Of a stretch of DNA of 64,000 nt, positions 46,696 through 60,954 are shown one piece after another. Source of the stretch: CAWJMN01 sp963844055 (GTDB lineage Bacteria > Planctomycetota > Planctomycetia > Pirellulales > Pirellulaceae); the NCBI GenBank assembly GCA_963844055.1, contig CAWJMN010000001.1:434001-498000 (forward strand). Direction: 5' to 3'. The position numbers and the translations under genes were made by a program. Under the pieces are notes generated by a model that saw only the letters and a program-made list of their open reading frames with translations, was not told where the DNA came from and searched no databases. Every line of letters begins with the position of its first letter. Within the stretch, counting starts at the first letter, position 1.

Positions 46696-48199
46696 CTAGC
46701 GAGCCGCTGCTAATCCCAACGAAATGCCAGGTGCTGGCAAATCGCTGTAACCCATCAGGTAAAGGTCGACGGCACGAGCTGCGCCACGTCCCTCATTGAT
46801 GGCCCATACCACAAGCGACTGGCCACGACGGCAATCGCCTGCCGCAAACACTCCTGGCACGCTCGTCTCAAACTTGCCATAAGTCGCTTGGTAGTTGCTG
46901 CGTGGATCAGTTGCCAGTCCCAGCGTTTCCGAAGCGTACTGCTCAGGCCCCTTAAAGCCCATCGCCAGCAGGACGAGGTCCGCCTTGTAGAACTTGTCGC
47001 TGCCGGGAATCTCTTTAAGCTTCCACTGGCCGTCAACCTTGTTCCATTCGACTTGGACCGTCCGAATGCCGGTGACGTTGCCATTTTCGTCTCCAACAAA
47101 CTCTTTGCTCATCACGCAATAAATGCGTGGGTCTTCACCAAACTTGGCCGCCACTTCTTGGTGACCGTAGTCGGTGCGATAGATCCGTGGCCATTGGGGC
47201 CATGGGTTGTCGGGAGCACGATCCTTGGGTGGCTTGGGAAGCAACTCAAAGTTGACGAGGCTTTTGCATCCATGTCGCAGCGACGTACCAATGCAGTCGG
47301 TACCAGTATCGCCACCACCGATGACAACAACGTCTTTTCCCTTGGCTGAGATGTAGTTTCCATCCGCCAATTGGCTGTCCAGCAAGCTCTTCGTGTTAGC
47401 AGTCAAAAACTGCATAGCGAAGTAAATGCCATTCAGGCCGCGACCCGAAATTGGCAAGTCGTTTGGCTTGGTCGCTCCTGTGCACATCAAGACAGCATCG
47501 TTGTCTGCACGAAGCTTGGCGGGGTCAACGTAGTTCTTCGATTCCTTATTGCCGACATCGGCATTGGTAACGAAGGTCACCCCTTCTTCACGCAACAAGT
47601 TAACGCGGCGTTCCACCGCTCCCTTGTCGAGCTTCATGTTAGGAATGCCATACATCAACAGGCCGCCAATCCGGTCCGCCCGTTCATAGACCGTAACCGT
47701 ATGCCCAACCTTGTTGAGCTGTGCCGCTGCGGCTAGACCTGCAGGCCCACTTCCAACAATGGCAATACGCTTGCCCGTACGGCTTAGCGGTGGCTGTGGA
47801 ACAATCCACCCTTCCGCAAAGCCACGATCAACAATCGCATTTTCAATGTTCTTGATCGTTACCGCCGGATCGGTAATCCCCAGAACGCATGCCCCTTCGC
47901 ACGGAGCCGGGCAAACCCGCCCCGTAAACTCGGGGAAGTTGTTGGTCTTGTGCAAGCGGTCCAGCGCATCGCGCCAACGCCCGTGATAAACCAAATCGTT
48001 CCATTCCGGAATCAGGTTGTCGATCGGGCATCCGGACGCACTTTGGCAAAACGGAACGCCGCAGTCCATACAGCGCGAACCTTGCACCTTGAGGTGTTCC
48101 TCAGATGGTTGCGTAAAGATTTCGCCGTAGTCGTTGGCACGCTCGATTGGGTCCCGATACGGGACTGGCTTGCGTGGAAACTCTTTAAACCCAGTTGGC

Positions 48200-48207
<8 letters not shown>
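46696..48207 (-). CDS. gltD: Glutamate synthase small subunit
   Basis: 503-residue NADPH-dependent beta subunit of GOGAT, passing electrons to GltB. The N-terminal cysteine cluster for Fe-S binding is visible (CMDCGVPFCQSASGCPIDN and CPAPCEGACVLG). The FAD site is IAIVGSGPAGLAAAAQL near residue 150 and the NADPH site VVIGGGDTGTDCIG near 295. Its ATG overlaps the end of gltB by eight bases, with GGAG nine bases upstream inside gltB, so the two subunits are translationally coupled. Confidence 0.96.
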
Positions 48208-52786
<4,579 letters not shown>

Positions 52787-52852
52787 GCTCATTCCACCTA
52801 CAACAAAGTTCCACGGTGCTGTTTGCAAAGCCTGCAGCACCACGGCGTGCCA

Positions 52853-54037
52853 TTAAGACTCAATTTGCCGTTCGCTCGCCGCACTGGCCAAACGTGACTC
52901 CGTCACAGAAAGTTTGTCTGCCGTGACAAACGCTGACAGGTTATCGTCACCTGCCTTAAATTCCGTTGATTTAGAGCCGGTTGGCTCCGTTCCCATGCGA
53001 GGCGTTGCTCCCAGAGAGTTCGAAAGCAACTCGCGCTCCAGAGCTTGGCTCTGTTCGCTAACCAAGTGTGCCTCATCGCTATCCACACCCTGGTCGTGAT
53101 CGAGTTCTGCATCCGTCCCTTCATCCAGAACGTCGCAGTCCATCTCCGAAAGTCCCCCTTCGCCATGCATCAAAAGTTGCATGAACCGCTGGGCGATCTT
53201 TCCCAGTTCCTTGCCACGTCGCTGGATGATTCCAATCGGACGCTTCAGATCTACGTCGGCAATTTCCAGCGCGACCAAAGCTCCGGCGGCAACTTCACGC
53301 TCCACCGTTGGCTGAGGCAACACGCTCACACCCGCATCGATTTCAACGGCTCGCTTGATTGTTTCGATATTGTCAAATTCCATCGGAACGCGAACTTCCG
53401 TTCCTGTGGAGGCAAACGCCCGATCAATCTCATGCCGAATTTCCAGCTCCGGATCAAAGCTAATCACGCTTTGACCATGCAGGTCGGCCAGCGAGACCCG
53501 CTTTTGATTGGCCAGGCGATTGCTTGCCGCGCACACAACTACCATCGGCTCTTGCCGCCACAGCGTTGCTTTTACCGTTCGCGTACTGCGCGGATAACTG
53601 ACCAAGCCCAAATCCACTTGGTCGGTCTCAACCAGTTCATACACTCGATGGGGATGCTGATATTGCAATCGCACGTTGGATTTGGGAAAGCGTCGCAAGA
53701 ATCCCTGTACAAACAGGTTCATGTGCGATAGGCCGATCGAATAGATCGAAGCAACGCTCACCCGCCCCGAAACCTCTTCATGCAGCGATCGAACTTCCTC
53801 TTCGAGGGCAAAGTAACGCTGTACCAGCTTGCGACACCCTTCGTAGTACACCTCTCCCTCAGGAGTCAGTGCCAAAGGTCGCTTGGTACGATCAATCAGC
53901 TTGACCCCCAGATGCGATTCCAGGTGGTTCACAATCTGGCTTACGCCCGGCTGAGAGATACCGTTCTCACTGGCTGCACGTGAAAAGCTTCGCCGCCCTA
54001 CTACGTCGCAAAAGATCTTCAGCGACTTGAGGTGCAT
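52853..54037 (-). CDS. LysR-family regulator with an acidic C-terminal extension, upstream of gltBD
   Basis: 394 residues. The N-terminal helix-turn-helix reads FSRAASENGISQPGVSQIVN. The ligand-binding domain spans about 90-295 (VSVASIYSIGLSHMNL; GVSVLPQPTVEREVAAG). Ordinary LysR proteins end near 300; this one adds about 95 residues, first acidic (CDVLDEGTDAELDHDQG) then mixed and polar. Its position directly upstream of gltB on the same strand makes it a likely GltC-like control protein of glutamate synthesis, by inference from context. An inverted repeat 72-95 bases upstream may be its own operator. Confidence 0.9.
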   Translation of the reverse strand: MHLKSLKIFCDVVGRRSFSRAASENGISQPGVSQIVNHLESHLGVKLIDRTKRPLALTPEGEVYYEGCRKLVQRYFALEEEVRSLHEEVSGRVSVASIYSIGLSHMNLFVQGFLRRFPKSNVRLQYQHPHRVYELVETDQVDLGLVSYPRSTRTVKATLWRQEPMVVVCAASNRLANQKRVSLADLHGQSVISFDPELEIRHEIDRAFASTGTEVRVPMEFDNIETIKRAVEIDAGVSVLPQPTVEREVAAGALVALEIADVDLKRPIGIIQRRGKELGKIAQRFMQLLMHGEGGLSEMDCDVLDEGTDAELDHDQGVDSDEAHLVSEQSQALERELLSNSLGATPRMGTEPTGSKSTEFKAGDDNLSAFVTADKLSVTESRLASAASERQIES

Positions 54038-54108
54038 GGCCGGGGAAACCTATTTCAAAAATGACGATGCTGAGCAACGAAGTGGACGATAACGGATTGA
54101 AATATCAG

Positions 54109-54132
54109 GCTCGCATAAGATTACTTGCGAGC
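54109..54132 (-). promoter_or_regulatory. Inverted repeat upstream of the LysR gene, candidate operator
   Basis: GCTCGCA and TGCGAGC flank a 10-base A/T-rich spacer. The 24-base size and the location 72-95 bases upstream of the LysR start are as expected for LysR self-regulation. There is no direct evidence of binding. Confidence 0.4.
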
Positions 54133-54410
54133 ATCGTAGTTTATTCGTGCCGATTGCCAGCGTCAATAATCGGGAAGAAATTTGCAGCGACGCACTATAA
54201 GTAAAGCTGAATATAGCTGCCTCGCCCCGCTAAGTGGCGATAATGGGGCATAAAGTCGCACTGCGCCCCGGTTCCATGGATTGAGGCTATTTAACGGGCC
54301 CTAGTCACTTAATTCAGACGTGGCCAAACCGGCCCATCCTGGGATTCAGCAGGCGATCCAGAAGGCATTTTGAGCACTTGGCAGGCTCCCCATTCCTTAC
54401 CCACCGCGCC

Positions 54411-54446
54411 AAAAAAAACCGGCCAGGACTTATCATCCCGGCCGGT
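54411..54446 (-). terminator. Rho-independent terminator for the second DUF1501 gene (minus strand)
   Basis: ACCGGCC and GGCCGGT, with GGGA/TCCT partly continuing inward, run into eight Ts on the minus strand about 35 bases past the DUF1501 stop. Confidence 0.87.
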
Positions 54447-54480
54447 GGAGTTGTTCAATTTGCAATCGCAGCTTGGCGGA

Positions 54481-55950
54481 CTAGCCGAACAGCTTGGTGA
54501 CAGGCTCAGCCTTCACCAGTTCACGTGGCTGATTCAAGTGGTTGTAGACCACCGTTTGTGGGCTGATGCCGCACGCATGGTAGATCGTGGCCAACAGCTC
54601 AATCGGATGGACCGGTGTTTCCAGCGGTGCCGAGCCGGTTTGATCGCTCTTGCCGTATACCATGCCCCGCTTGATGCCAGCACCTGCCATGATGGCGGTG
54701 TAGCAGTAGGGCCAGTGATCGCGACCATCATCGGTGTTGCCGTTGCCCGACGTGCTTACGCCGCGCACAGGGCTACGTCCGAATTCACCCAGTGCCACAA
54801 CGAGCGTCTCGTCGAGCAAGCCACGGTCGTCCAAGTCTTGAATCAACGAAGACAAGCCAGAGTCCAGCATCGGGCCCGATTGCTTACGCATCCGGTCCGT
54901 CAAACCGGCATGCACGTCCCACGAGTGGTTGTCGCTATTGGCCACCTTCGGCCAAATCACTTCCACCACGCGAGTCCCCGCTTCGACCAATCGGCGAGCA
55001 AGCAAGCACGATTGGCCAAACGTGTTACGGCCATACTGATCACGCAGCGCATCCGATTCCTTGTTCAGCGCGAAGGCTTCGCGAGCCTTCCCCGACATGA
55101 TCAAGTTCATTGCCGATGAGTAGTACTTGTCCAGGTCGTATTTTTCAACGGCCTTGTCAACTTCAGGCATCCCTTGGTTGATCATGTCACGCAGGCGAGC
55201 ACGACGATCCAAACGCGCTTCCGATACTTCAGGACGCAGCGTCAAGTCGTCAACACGGATCCGGTCCATCTTCGACATGTCCATGTCGTCGCCGGCTGGG
55301 AATAGGTAGTACGGATCGAACGCACGGCCCAAAAAGCCTGCAGTTCCCGACTTATTTACAACGTTGCTCTCTTGCAGCGGACGAGGCATCATCACAAACG
55401 GCAGCATGGGCACCGTTGGTGGCTTGAGGCGAATGATGTTCGATCCAAACGTAGGAAAGTCCTTCGGCGTTGGTGGTTCAAGCTGGCCCGATGGGCTCAC
55501 CTTGTCGGCCGTATAGCCTGTGTGCAATTGATAAATCGCAGCCGTGTGATTGAACAGTCCGACGGGCGTATAGCTCATCGAGCGGATCATCGTCAGCTTG
55601 TCAGTCACTTGACCGAACTTCGGCAGAAGTTCTGTCACATCCATGCCAGGAACCTTGCTCTTTTGCGTTTTGAAAACGCTGCGAACATTGTCCGGCACAT
55701 TGTCCTTCGGATCCCACAGGTCCAAGTGGCTAGGTCCACCTTGTAGGTAAACCATGATCACGCTCTTGGCCTTGTTCCAGCCAGGACCACCGGTTGGAGC
55801 TTCGTTGCCTTGTGCTGCCTTCAGGTTCAGCATCTGGCCGAGGGTCATGCCCATAAAGGCCGATCCGCCGACGCGCAGCAAGTCACGACGAGTTACGCCA
55901 AGTTCTTTGTCGCACAAGTCTTTGCCTGGTTGGCCAGGTATGCAAAGCAT
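54481..55950 (-). CDS. DUF1501 family exported protein (second copy)
   Basis: 489 residues from the ATG at 55950 with GGGAG seven bases upstream. The Tat-like signal is TRRDLLRVGGSAFMGMTLG. The domain shows VIMVYLQGGPSHLDLWDPK, DNHSWDVHAGL and VVALGEFGRSPV, the same landmarks as the copy at 39.8-41.2 kb but otherwise clearly diverged. It ends HLNQPRELVKAEPVTKLFG, the usual C-terminal region. It has its own terminator. A DUF1549/DUF1553 partner is not adjacent; the upstream gene is divergent and unrelated. Confidence 0.93.
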   Translation of the reverse strand: MLCIPGQPGKDLCDKELGVTRRDLLRVGGSAFMGMTLGQMLNLKAAQGNEAPTGGPGWNKAKSVIMVYLQGGPSHLDLWDPKDNVPDNVRSVFKTQKSKVPGMDVTELLPKFGQVTDKLTMIRSMSYTPVGLFNHTAAIYQLHTGYTADKVSPSGQLEPPTPKDFPTFGSNIIRLKPPTVPMLPFVMMPRPLQESNVVNKSGTAGFLGRAFDPYYLFPAGDDMDMSKMDRIRVDDLTLRPEVSEARLDRRARLRDMINQGMPEVDKAVEKYDLDKYYSSAMNLIMSGKAREAFALNKESDALRDQYGRNTFGQSCLLARRLVEAGTRVVEVIWPKVANSDNHSWDVHAGLTDRMRKQSGPMLDSGLSSLIQDLDDRGLLDETLVVALGEFGRSPVRGVSTSGNGNTDDGRDHWPYCYTAIMAGAGIKRGMVYGKSDQTGSAPLETPVHPIELLATIYHACGISPQTVVYNHLNQPRELVKAEPVTKLFG

Positions 55951-56389
55951 AGGTAAGCTCCCACAACGATCCTAAAAACGTAAATGTAAAATGATCATTC
56001 GCTCAGCAAACGATCTACGCTGCAAAGGAAACGCTACATCGCTCCTCGCGCCGATCATCCACTATCGCATGAGTTCGGTTCAGTACCAACCTTAAGTATA
56101 GGGAATTGGACAATCACATGTCAAACTTTTTATGCGTTAGGGTTACCTAAAGGTGACCAAATGCCCATTAACCCCAGATTACCATTAATTTAGGGGGTGT
56201 CTGGAAATGCGGCCATCGGGGGAAGCGAAATCCGTAACGTTTCGCCCCAAAGACGGCCATCTGTCCAGGAACACCGTACTGCATAAGTGATGAAGCACGA
56301 CGGATTTGGATTTAGGTGTTGCCTTGGCTCGCCTGCGCCTTTCCAATCAGGGGTTCCTTCTGTCAATGGATTTTCAGGACTTTTGACCT
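55951..56389. other. Divergent intergenic region between the DUF1501 and zinc-ribbon/cyclase-fold genes
   Basis: About 440 bases, expected to hold promoters for both genes. An imperfect inverted repeat at 56141-56158 (GGTTACC, TAAA, GGTGACC; one G-T pair) is the only distinct element. A plus-strand open frame in it, running into the next gene, has no protein-like character. Confidence 0.45.
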
Positions 56390-58501
56390 ATGTCTCAGGC
56401 TCGGCGCGATTCTGAGTTGCAGCACAGCTTTGCCGCCGGCGAGCTTGGCTTTGACTTTGTTCCACTGGAAGAGCCGAAAGTTGCTGGGACTCCCGTCAAA
56501 ACACTTCCGGGGTCGAACGTCCCCAACCTTAGTCTTTCGTCCGATGCTCCACTCCTCTCGGCATCAGGCAGCTTGCCACTACTCGCCGAGCGGGAACGAT
56601 CGCAAGCCGGCGGGCCAGGCTCATTGGGAATAAGTCCCGCGCGCTCGACGCGAACTCCCGCCAGATTTTGGCTCGATGGCGACGCGATCATGTGCGCTTG
56701 CCCGGAATGCCATTCGCCCGTGACCGTGCGATCCTGGCTGCTACTCGCCGACTGCTGGAACTGTGGCACATCCATCGAAATCGGCATCGAGCAAGAGCGC
56801 GAGATCGATCGACTCCGTCAAGCACTTGCTGCTCCCTTGCCTGCCGCACCGGTTCCTTCGGTTGCCGCTCCTGCAGCTCCAAGATTTCGCGAGGCTTCTC
56901 CCGCTTCGCCAATAACTGCGCCAGCGCCCGCTCCCAAAGCGCTAGTTCCACCGCCTCCACCACCACCGCCGCGCGTTGCTCCTCCAAAAACGGCAGCCGC
57001 TGCTACTGCGCCAGCCGCTCGTCGTCCGCTTCCCCCTCGCGTTCGTCAACTTGAACAGCCAGACTGGATTAGTCGTCTACTTAAGGAGACACCTGCTTGG
57101 CTGGTTAGCATGTTGGTACATCTTATTCTCATCACGCTCCTTGCGCTTTTCACGCGACAAGAGCCTGAAAAAGACGGCCTCTTCATTACGCTTAGTTCTC
57201 TGAAGCGAATGAACATCGAAGAAGGGGGCGAGACGCTCTCGATGAATATGGAGCCGGAGGCAAAGTTCGATTTGCCTCTGCCACGTCCCGAAGAACTCAA
57301 GGACCCCAAAAAGCGAGAGGTACTAGTTGCGGCCGACCAAGCAGCAAGAGAGCTCCGCCTGGAAGACAACAACCTCATGCCGCGCGGTGATCTAGCGCAG
57401 GTAAAGAATCTCGTATCCAATGCCACGGGAAGTCGCCAAGGTTTTGTAGCTCGCGATCCACGTCTTCGCGTAGAGATGGTCAAACGAGAAGGGGGTACGA
57501 CGCTAACCGAAGCAGCCGTTGCTCGCGGACTCTTCTGGCTCAGCAACCATCAAGAAAGCGACGGCAGCTACAGCCTTACCGATTTCCACAGGGCAGGGCA
57601 GTGCAACTGTGGCGGGCGCGGTCACGTCGGTGGCAAATGCGCGGGCACGGCGCTAGCGCTTCTGCCGTTTCTCGGCGCGGGTCAAACGCATCAAGCTGGT
57701 AAATATCAACATGTGGTCAGCCATGGTTTGCAGTGGCTTGTCCAAAATCAGGCCAAAAACGGAGACCTACGTGCGGGCGACCATTCCAACGCCGGCATGT
57801 ACGCACATGGACAAGCCACCATCGTCTTGTGTGAAGCCTTTGCGATGACCGGGGATGAATCACTTCGAGTTCCCGCCCAGAAAGCGGTCGATTTTATTGT
57901 GGCCGCCCAATATCGCGACGGCGGCTGGCGATATACTCCCGGCCCAACTAACGAGCATGGCGATACCAGCGTGGTCGGCTGGCAAGTGATGGCACTACAG
58001 TCAGCAAGGGCTGCCAACCTGTCCGTTCCCGAGCAGACGATTGAAATGGCCGACCGATATTTGGACACCGTTGCAAGCTCAGGCGGCGCTCGGTACGCCT
58101 ATCAGAGAAATGGCGGTCCAACCCACGTGATGACGGCCGAGGGACTACTTTGCCGAATCTACTTAGGTTGGAAGCGAGACAATCCCGCCCTTCGCGCCGG
58201 CATTGATGATCTGCTTGACCACTATCCACCGCGTCGCGATCAGCCAGATATCTACTACTGGTACTACGGCACGCAAACCATGCATCACTTTGGCGGTGAA
58301 GCTTGGCAACGATGGAATGAATCCATGCGAGAATGCCTCGTTGGTCTGCAAGAAGACCAAGGGCATGTTGCAGGCAGTTGGGCACCTCGTGGCCCTCATG
58401 CCGAGGCAGGCGGACGTATCTACATGACGTCACTTGCTGTTTGCTCGCTCGAAGTTTACTATCGCCATCTGCCGATTTTCCGGCAGATCAAGATCGACTA
58501 G
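56390..58501 (+). CDS. Zinc-ribbon, transmembrane and terpene-cyclase-fold (alpha/alpha toroid) protein
   Basis: 703 residues. An N-terminal zinc ribbon uses Cys104/Cys107 (CPECHSP) and Cys122/Cys125 (CWNCGTS). A short charged helix follows, then an Ala/Pro-rich linker with eight prolines in a row (about 135-220) and one membrane helix at about 238-255 (LVSMLVHLILITLLALF). After a charged stalk, the last 330 residues are a prenyltransferase/squalene-cyclase-like barrel: GLFWLSNHQESDGSY, GLQWLVQNQAKNGDL and AVDFIVAAQYRDGGWRYTP. No DXDD-type cyclase motif was seen, so enzymatic activity is doubtful. The ribbon should be cytoplasmic and the barrel outside. A membrane-anchored lyase-like gene follows 45 bases on. 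Confidence 0.82.
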   Translation: MSQARRDSELQHSFAAGELGFDFVPLEEPKVAGTPVKTLPGSNVPNLSLSSDAPLLSASGSLPLLAERERSQAGGPGSLGISPARSTRTPARFWLDGDAIMCACPECHSPVTVRSWLLLADCWNCGTSIEIGIEQEREIDRLRQALAAPLPAAPVPSVAAPAAPRFREASPASPITAPAPAPKALVPPPPPPPPRVAPPKTAAAATAPAARRPLPPRVRQLEQPDWISRLLKETPAWLVSMLVHLILITLLALFTRQEPEKDGLFITLSSLKRMNIEEGGETLSMNMEPEAKFDLPLPRPEELKDPKKREVLVAADQAARELRLEDNNLMPRGDLAQVKNLVSNATGSRQGFVARDPRLRVEMVKREGGTTLTEAAVARGLFWLSNHQESDGSYSLTDFHRAGQCNCGGRGHVGGKCAGTALALLPFLGAGQTHQAGKYQHVVSHGLQWLVQNQAKNGDLRAGDHSNAGMYAHGQATIVLCEAFAMTGDESLRVPAQKAVDFIVAAQYRDGGWRYTPGPTNEHGDTSVVGWQVMALQSARAANLSVPEQTIEMADRYLDTVASSGGARYAYQRNGGPTHVMTAEGLLCRIYLGWKRDNPALRAGIDDLLDHYPPRRDQPDIYYWYYGTQTMHHFGGEAWQRWNESMRECLVGLQEDQGHVAGSWAPRGPHAEAGGRIYMTSLAVCSLEVYYRHLPIFRQIKID

Positions 58502-58546
58502 TCTCCCATCATCCGGTGATGGAAAAGTTTGTTGGGAGTCATCTCC

Positions 58547-59611
58547 ATGGGTATGCGACGTAAACGGTTTGTTTGGGGCTTGCTTGCAGGGGCAGTCTTA
58601 CTGCTATTTGGCATTTGGATCTCTCGATCTTGGCAGCCGCTGATTGATCCCTTGCCAGAGAGCGAACGACTGGCCTCCATCACCGTCGATGGACAGCTTT
58701 GCATTTTGGCCAAGAATGGCAACGTCTATAGCGTGCAGCCAGCAACCAACAAATGGGCCTACATGGCGACAGTGTTTAACCCAGAAGAGTACTGGGCCTC
58801 CTATCAAACCAAGGATGGCATCGTTTGCCGAGTAGATACTTCGACCGGCCAGCACTTCCCGACGCGAAAAGAGTTTCAAGAAGACTTCGAGAACCTGCCC
58901 GAGGCCGAGGCGGGCCTACGCGAACTGATTGGCGAAAAGCGGATGTGGACCGAGGTTACGCTGCAATCAGCTGAAGCTCCCACCGTTGGTGAATACGTAG
59001 CGTTACGAAAGCGGATCCTGCTGGAAGGACAGTCGTTCGGCGCAGCGAAAGTGGCACCCTCCCTGAAAAAGTCTGTTTCGGGTGCTGCTTCTCTTCTTTG
59101 TGTTTGCCCTCCCTGTCCGCCCGGCCACGTTTGTTCGAAGGCTTCGCTTTCCACCGGGATTTTGTATTTTGAAAAAGGTGACGATCTTTGGTTCGAAGCG
59201 AGTTACTACGTCGACGGCAAGATGCTTCCACTAACACTTGCGGATTTTGAAAGTGATTTGCTGCTGGGTTCGCCAGGGATCCGCCTAATGCTGCTTGATG
59301 AGAAGTATCTGGGGATGGAGCTTAAGTCGTTCGTGAAGCCGAAGTATCGCCAGAAGGAAAGCGAGCGTACACCCTTTCCGACCGATCGCTGGGTGAAAGT
59401 CCGCGTTCACCTCAAGCTCGATGCCGAAAATGGGCTTATCGAAGTCTGGCAAGATGGCCACCCGATTATCCAGCAGTCGGGTATTACGCTGCCGTTTGCC
59501 AAGGCGTACTACAACAGCTTGGAGATCGGCGTTTCCGCGCACGACAAGACAACTCAGTCCGCCAACCTGTATGTGGACGATGTGAAGGTTTCGGCCAAGC
59601 CGTTTGAATAA
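58547..59611 (+). CDS. Membrane-anchored polysaccharide-lyase-like protein
   Basis: 354 residues from the ATG at 58547 (GGGAG eight bases upstream). A basic start and one helix (FVWGLLAGAVLLLFGIWI, about 7-24) anchor it to the membrane. The C-terminal 190 residues look like a heparin-lyase-I/PF14099-type beta jelly roll: ILYFEKGDDLWFEASYYV, WVKVRVHLKLDAENGLIEVW and SANLYVDDVKV. The middle has a Cys cluster CVCPPCPPGHVC that could bind metal or form disulfides. Activity is not shown; it may bind rather than cleave glycans. It follows the zinc-ribbon/cyclase-fold gene by 45 bases, probably one operon. Confidence 0.7.
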   Translation: MGMRRKRFVWGLLAGAVLLLFGIWISRSWQPLIDPLPESERLASITVDGQLCILAKNGNVYSVQPATNKWAYMATVFNPEEYWASYQTKDGIVCRVDTSTGQHFPTRKEFQEDFENLPEAEAGLRELIGEKRMWTEVTLQSAEAPTVGEYVALRKRILLEGQSFGAAKVAPSLKKSVSGAASLLCVCPPCPPGHVCSKASLSTGILYFEKGDDLWFEASYYVDGKMLPLTLADFESDLLLGSPGIRLMLLDEKYLGMELKSFVKPKYRQKESERTPFPTDRWVKVRVHLKLDAENGLIEVWQDGHPIIQQSGITLPFAKAYYNSLEIGVSAHDKTTQSANLYVDDVKVSAKPFE

Positions 59612-59639
59612 CGCTTACGCCGTTGCATTGGGCGATGGT

Positions 59640-60866
59640 CTATTTGCCAGGGGCTTTTGTCTTGCCCTTGCCAAAGAAGTTGAACCAGCCGGTGCCGCGC
59701 GTCGAGTCTTCGGCAGTGGCGTCCTTTTCGGATTCATCTTTGGTCAGGCTAACCGCCAAGGCCGATAGCGCTTGCGTGATGCCTGCGCGTGGAGCTTGTT
59801 CTAGCAGCGGCACGCCATTGTTGCGAACTTCGACCATCGTTCGATAGTCGTTCGGAATCTGCCAATAGATATCGCGCCCCATCGTCTCTTGAGCTTTCTT
59901 CAAGCTAATCTGGCCGCTATCCAGGCCGACACGATTGACGATGATGCGAACTTTCTCTTTGAGCCCTTCGATCTCATTGAACGAGAGCATAAGACGCACA
60001 ACGTTACGTAAGCAAGGAAGGTCAAGCTGTGTCACCAGTAGCACATCTTTGGCAGCCTTGATTGCCGTCATGTCCAAAGGCGAATAGCTCTTGGAAAGGT
60101 CCAAAATCATGTGCGTAAAGCTCGCTTTAAGCAGGCCGATTACGCGCGTCATGTCGTCTGGCGTCACATGGTCCATGTCCTGAAGATGGACCGGGCGTGG
60201 CAGCAGATACAGACCTGACGAATGTTTTGTCAGCGACTTCTTCAGCAATGCGAAGTCAAGCCGCGAGATGTTTTGAGCAACGTCGACCAGCGTGTAATCA
60301 GGAATCGCATCCAGAAAAACGTCCGCATCGCCCAGCGAAAGGTCGAGATCCACCAGTACCACGCTATTGCGCGGTTCGGCAGCTAACATGCATCCCAAGT
60401 TAACGGCCAAGCTCGTGGTTCCAACGCCGCCCGACGCGCCTGCCACGGCAATCACATGGCAACTGCGTGATCCACCCGAGGTGCCGCCAAACTTAGCAGC
60501 CGAAATGCGATCCATGGCCGAAACAAGGTCTTCCACGCGCACGGGATGCGTAAGGAATTCTTTGGCGCCCGACCGCATCGCTCGCAGAATGACTTGCCCA
60601 TCGCTAGAACCACTAATGACAACCACATTGCAATCAGCGGCAACGTCTTTCAGCGATTCGATCAGCTTGAGACCCTTTTCCGGGTTGGCATCAATGCAGA
60701 TCACTGCCACGTCTGGCTTGGTTTGGCCGACGACGTCCGAAAAGAACTCGTACCGAGAGCATTCTGCTTCGAGCCAAACGATATCCATCCCGAGCAACAT
60801 CTTTTTGATGGCGTTACGAGAGTTATCATTCGGGTCGACAATGGCAAGGCGAAGTACGTTGCTCAT
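59640..60866 (-). CDS. cpaE: Tad/Flp pilus assembly ATPase-like protein CpaE/TadZ
   Basis: 408 residues. An N-terminal receiver-like domain (about 5-120) is followed by a ParA/MinD-type domain. The P-loop is VAGASGGVGTTSLAVNLG at about 142-158: it keeps GGVGTTS but lacks the lysines of a normal deviant Walker A. Walker A' and B-like strands follow (VVLVDLDLSLGDADV). TadZ proteins place the Tad pilus machine at the cell pole or another site and often have such atypical loops. It lies 88 bases downstream of the secretin gene. The gene after it is convergent, so the Tad ATPase and inner-membrane genes are not downstream here. Confidence 0.9.
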   Translation of the reverse strand: MSNVLRLAIVDPNDNSRNAIKKMLLGMDIVWLEAECSRYEFFSDVVGQTKPDVAVICIDANPEKGLKLIESLKDVAADCNVVVISGSSDGQVILRAMRSGAKEFLTHPVRVEDLVSAMDRISAAKFGGTSGGSRSCHVIAVAGASGGVGTTSLAVNLGCMLAAEPRNSVVLVDLDLSLGDADVFLDAIPDYTLVDVAQNISRLDFALLKKSLTKHSSGLYLLPRPVHLQDMDHVTPDDMTRVIGLLKASFTHMILDLSKSYSPLDMTAIKAAKDVLLVTQLDLPCLRNVVRLMLSFNEIEGLKEKVRIIVNRVGLDSGQISLKKAQETMGRDIYWQIPNDYRTMVEVRNNGVPLLEQAPRAGITQALSALAVSLTKDESEKDATAEDSTRGTGWFNFFGKGKTKAPGK

Positions 60867-60954
60867 GGCTACGTGGGTTCGTTAGGGAAATGTTGCGAGG
60901 TGTTCAGACGCGTACCAGGTTTTGCCCCTTGGATGAATGCCCAGATTTCAGTCA

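Larger units (their letters stand above)
54038..54480. other. Intergenic region upstream of the LysR-gltBD cluster
   Basis: About 440 bases between two minus-strand genes. It holds the terminator of the DUF1501 gene (54411-54446) and an inverted repeat close to the LysR start, listed separately. No RNA gene or coding frame was recognised. Confidence 0.45.
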
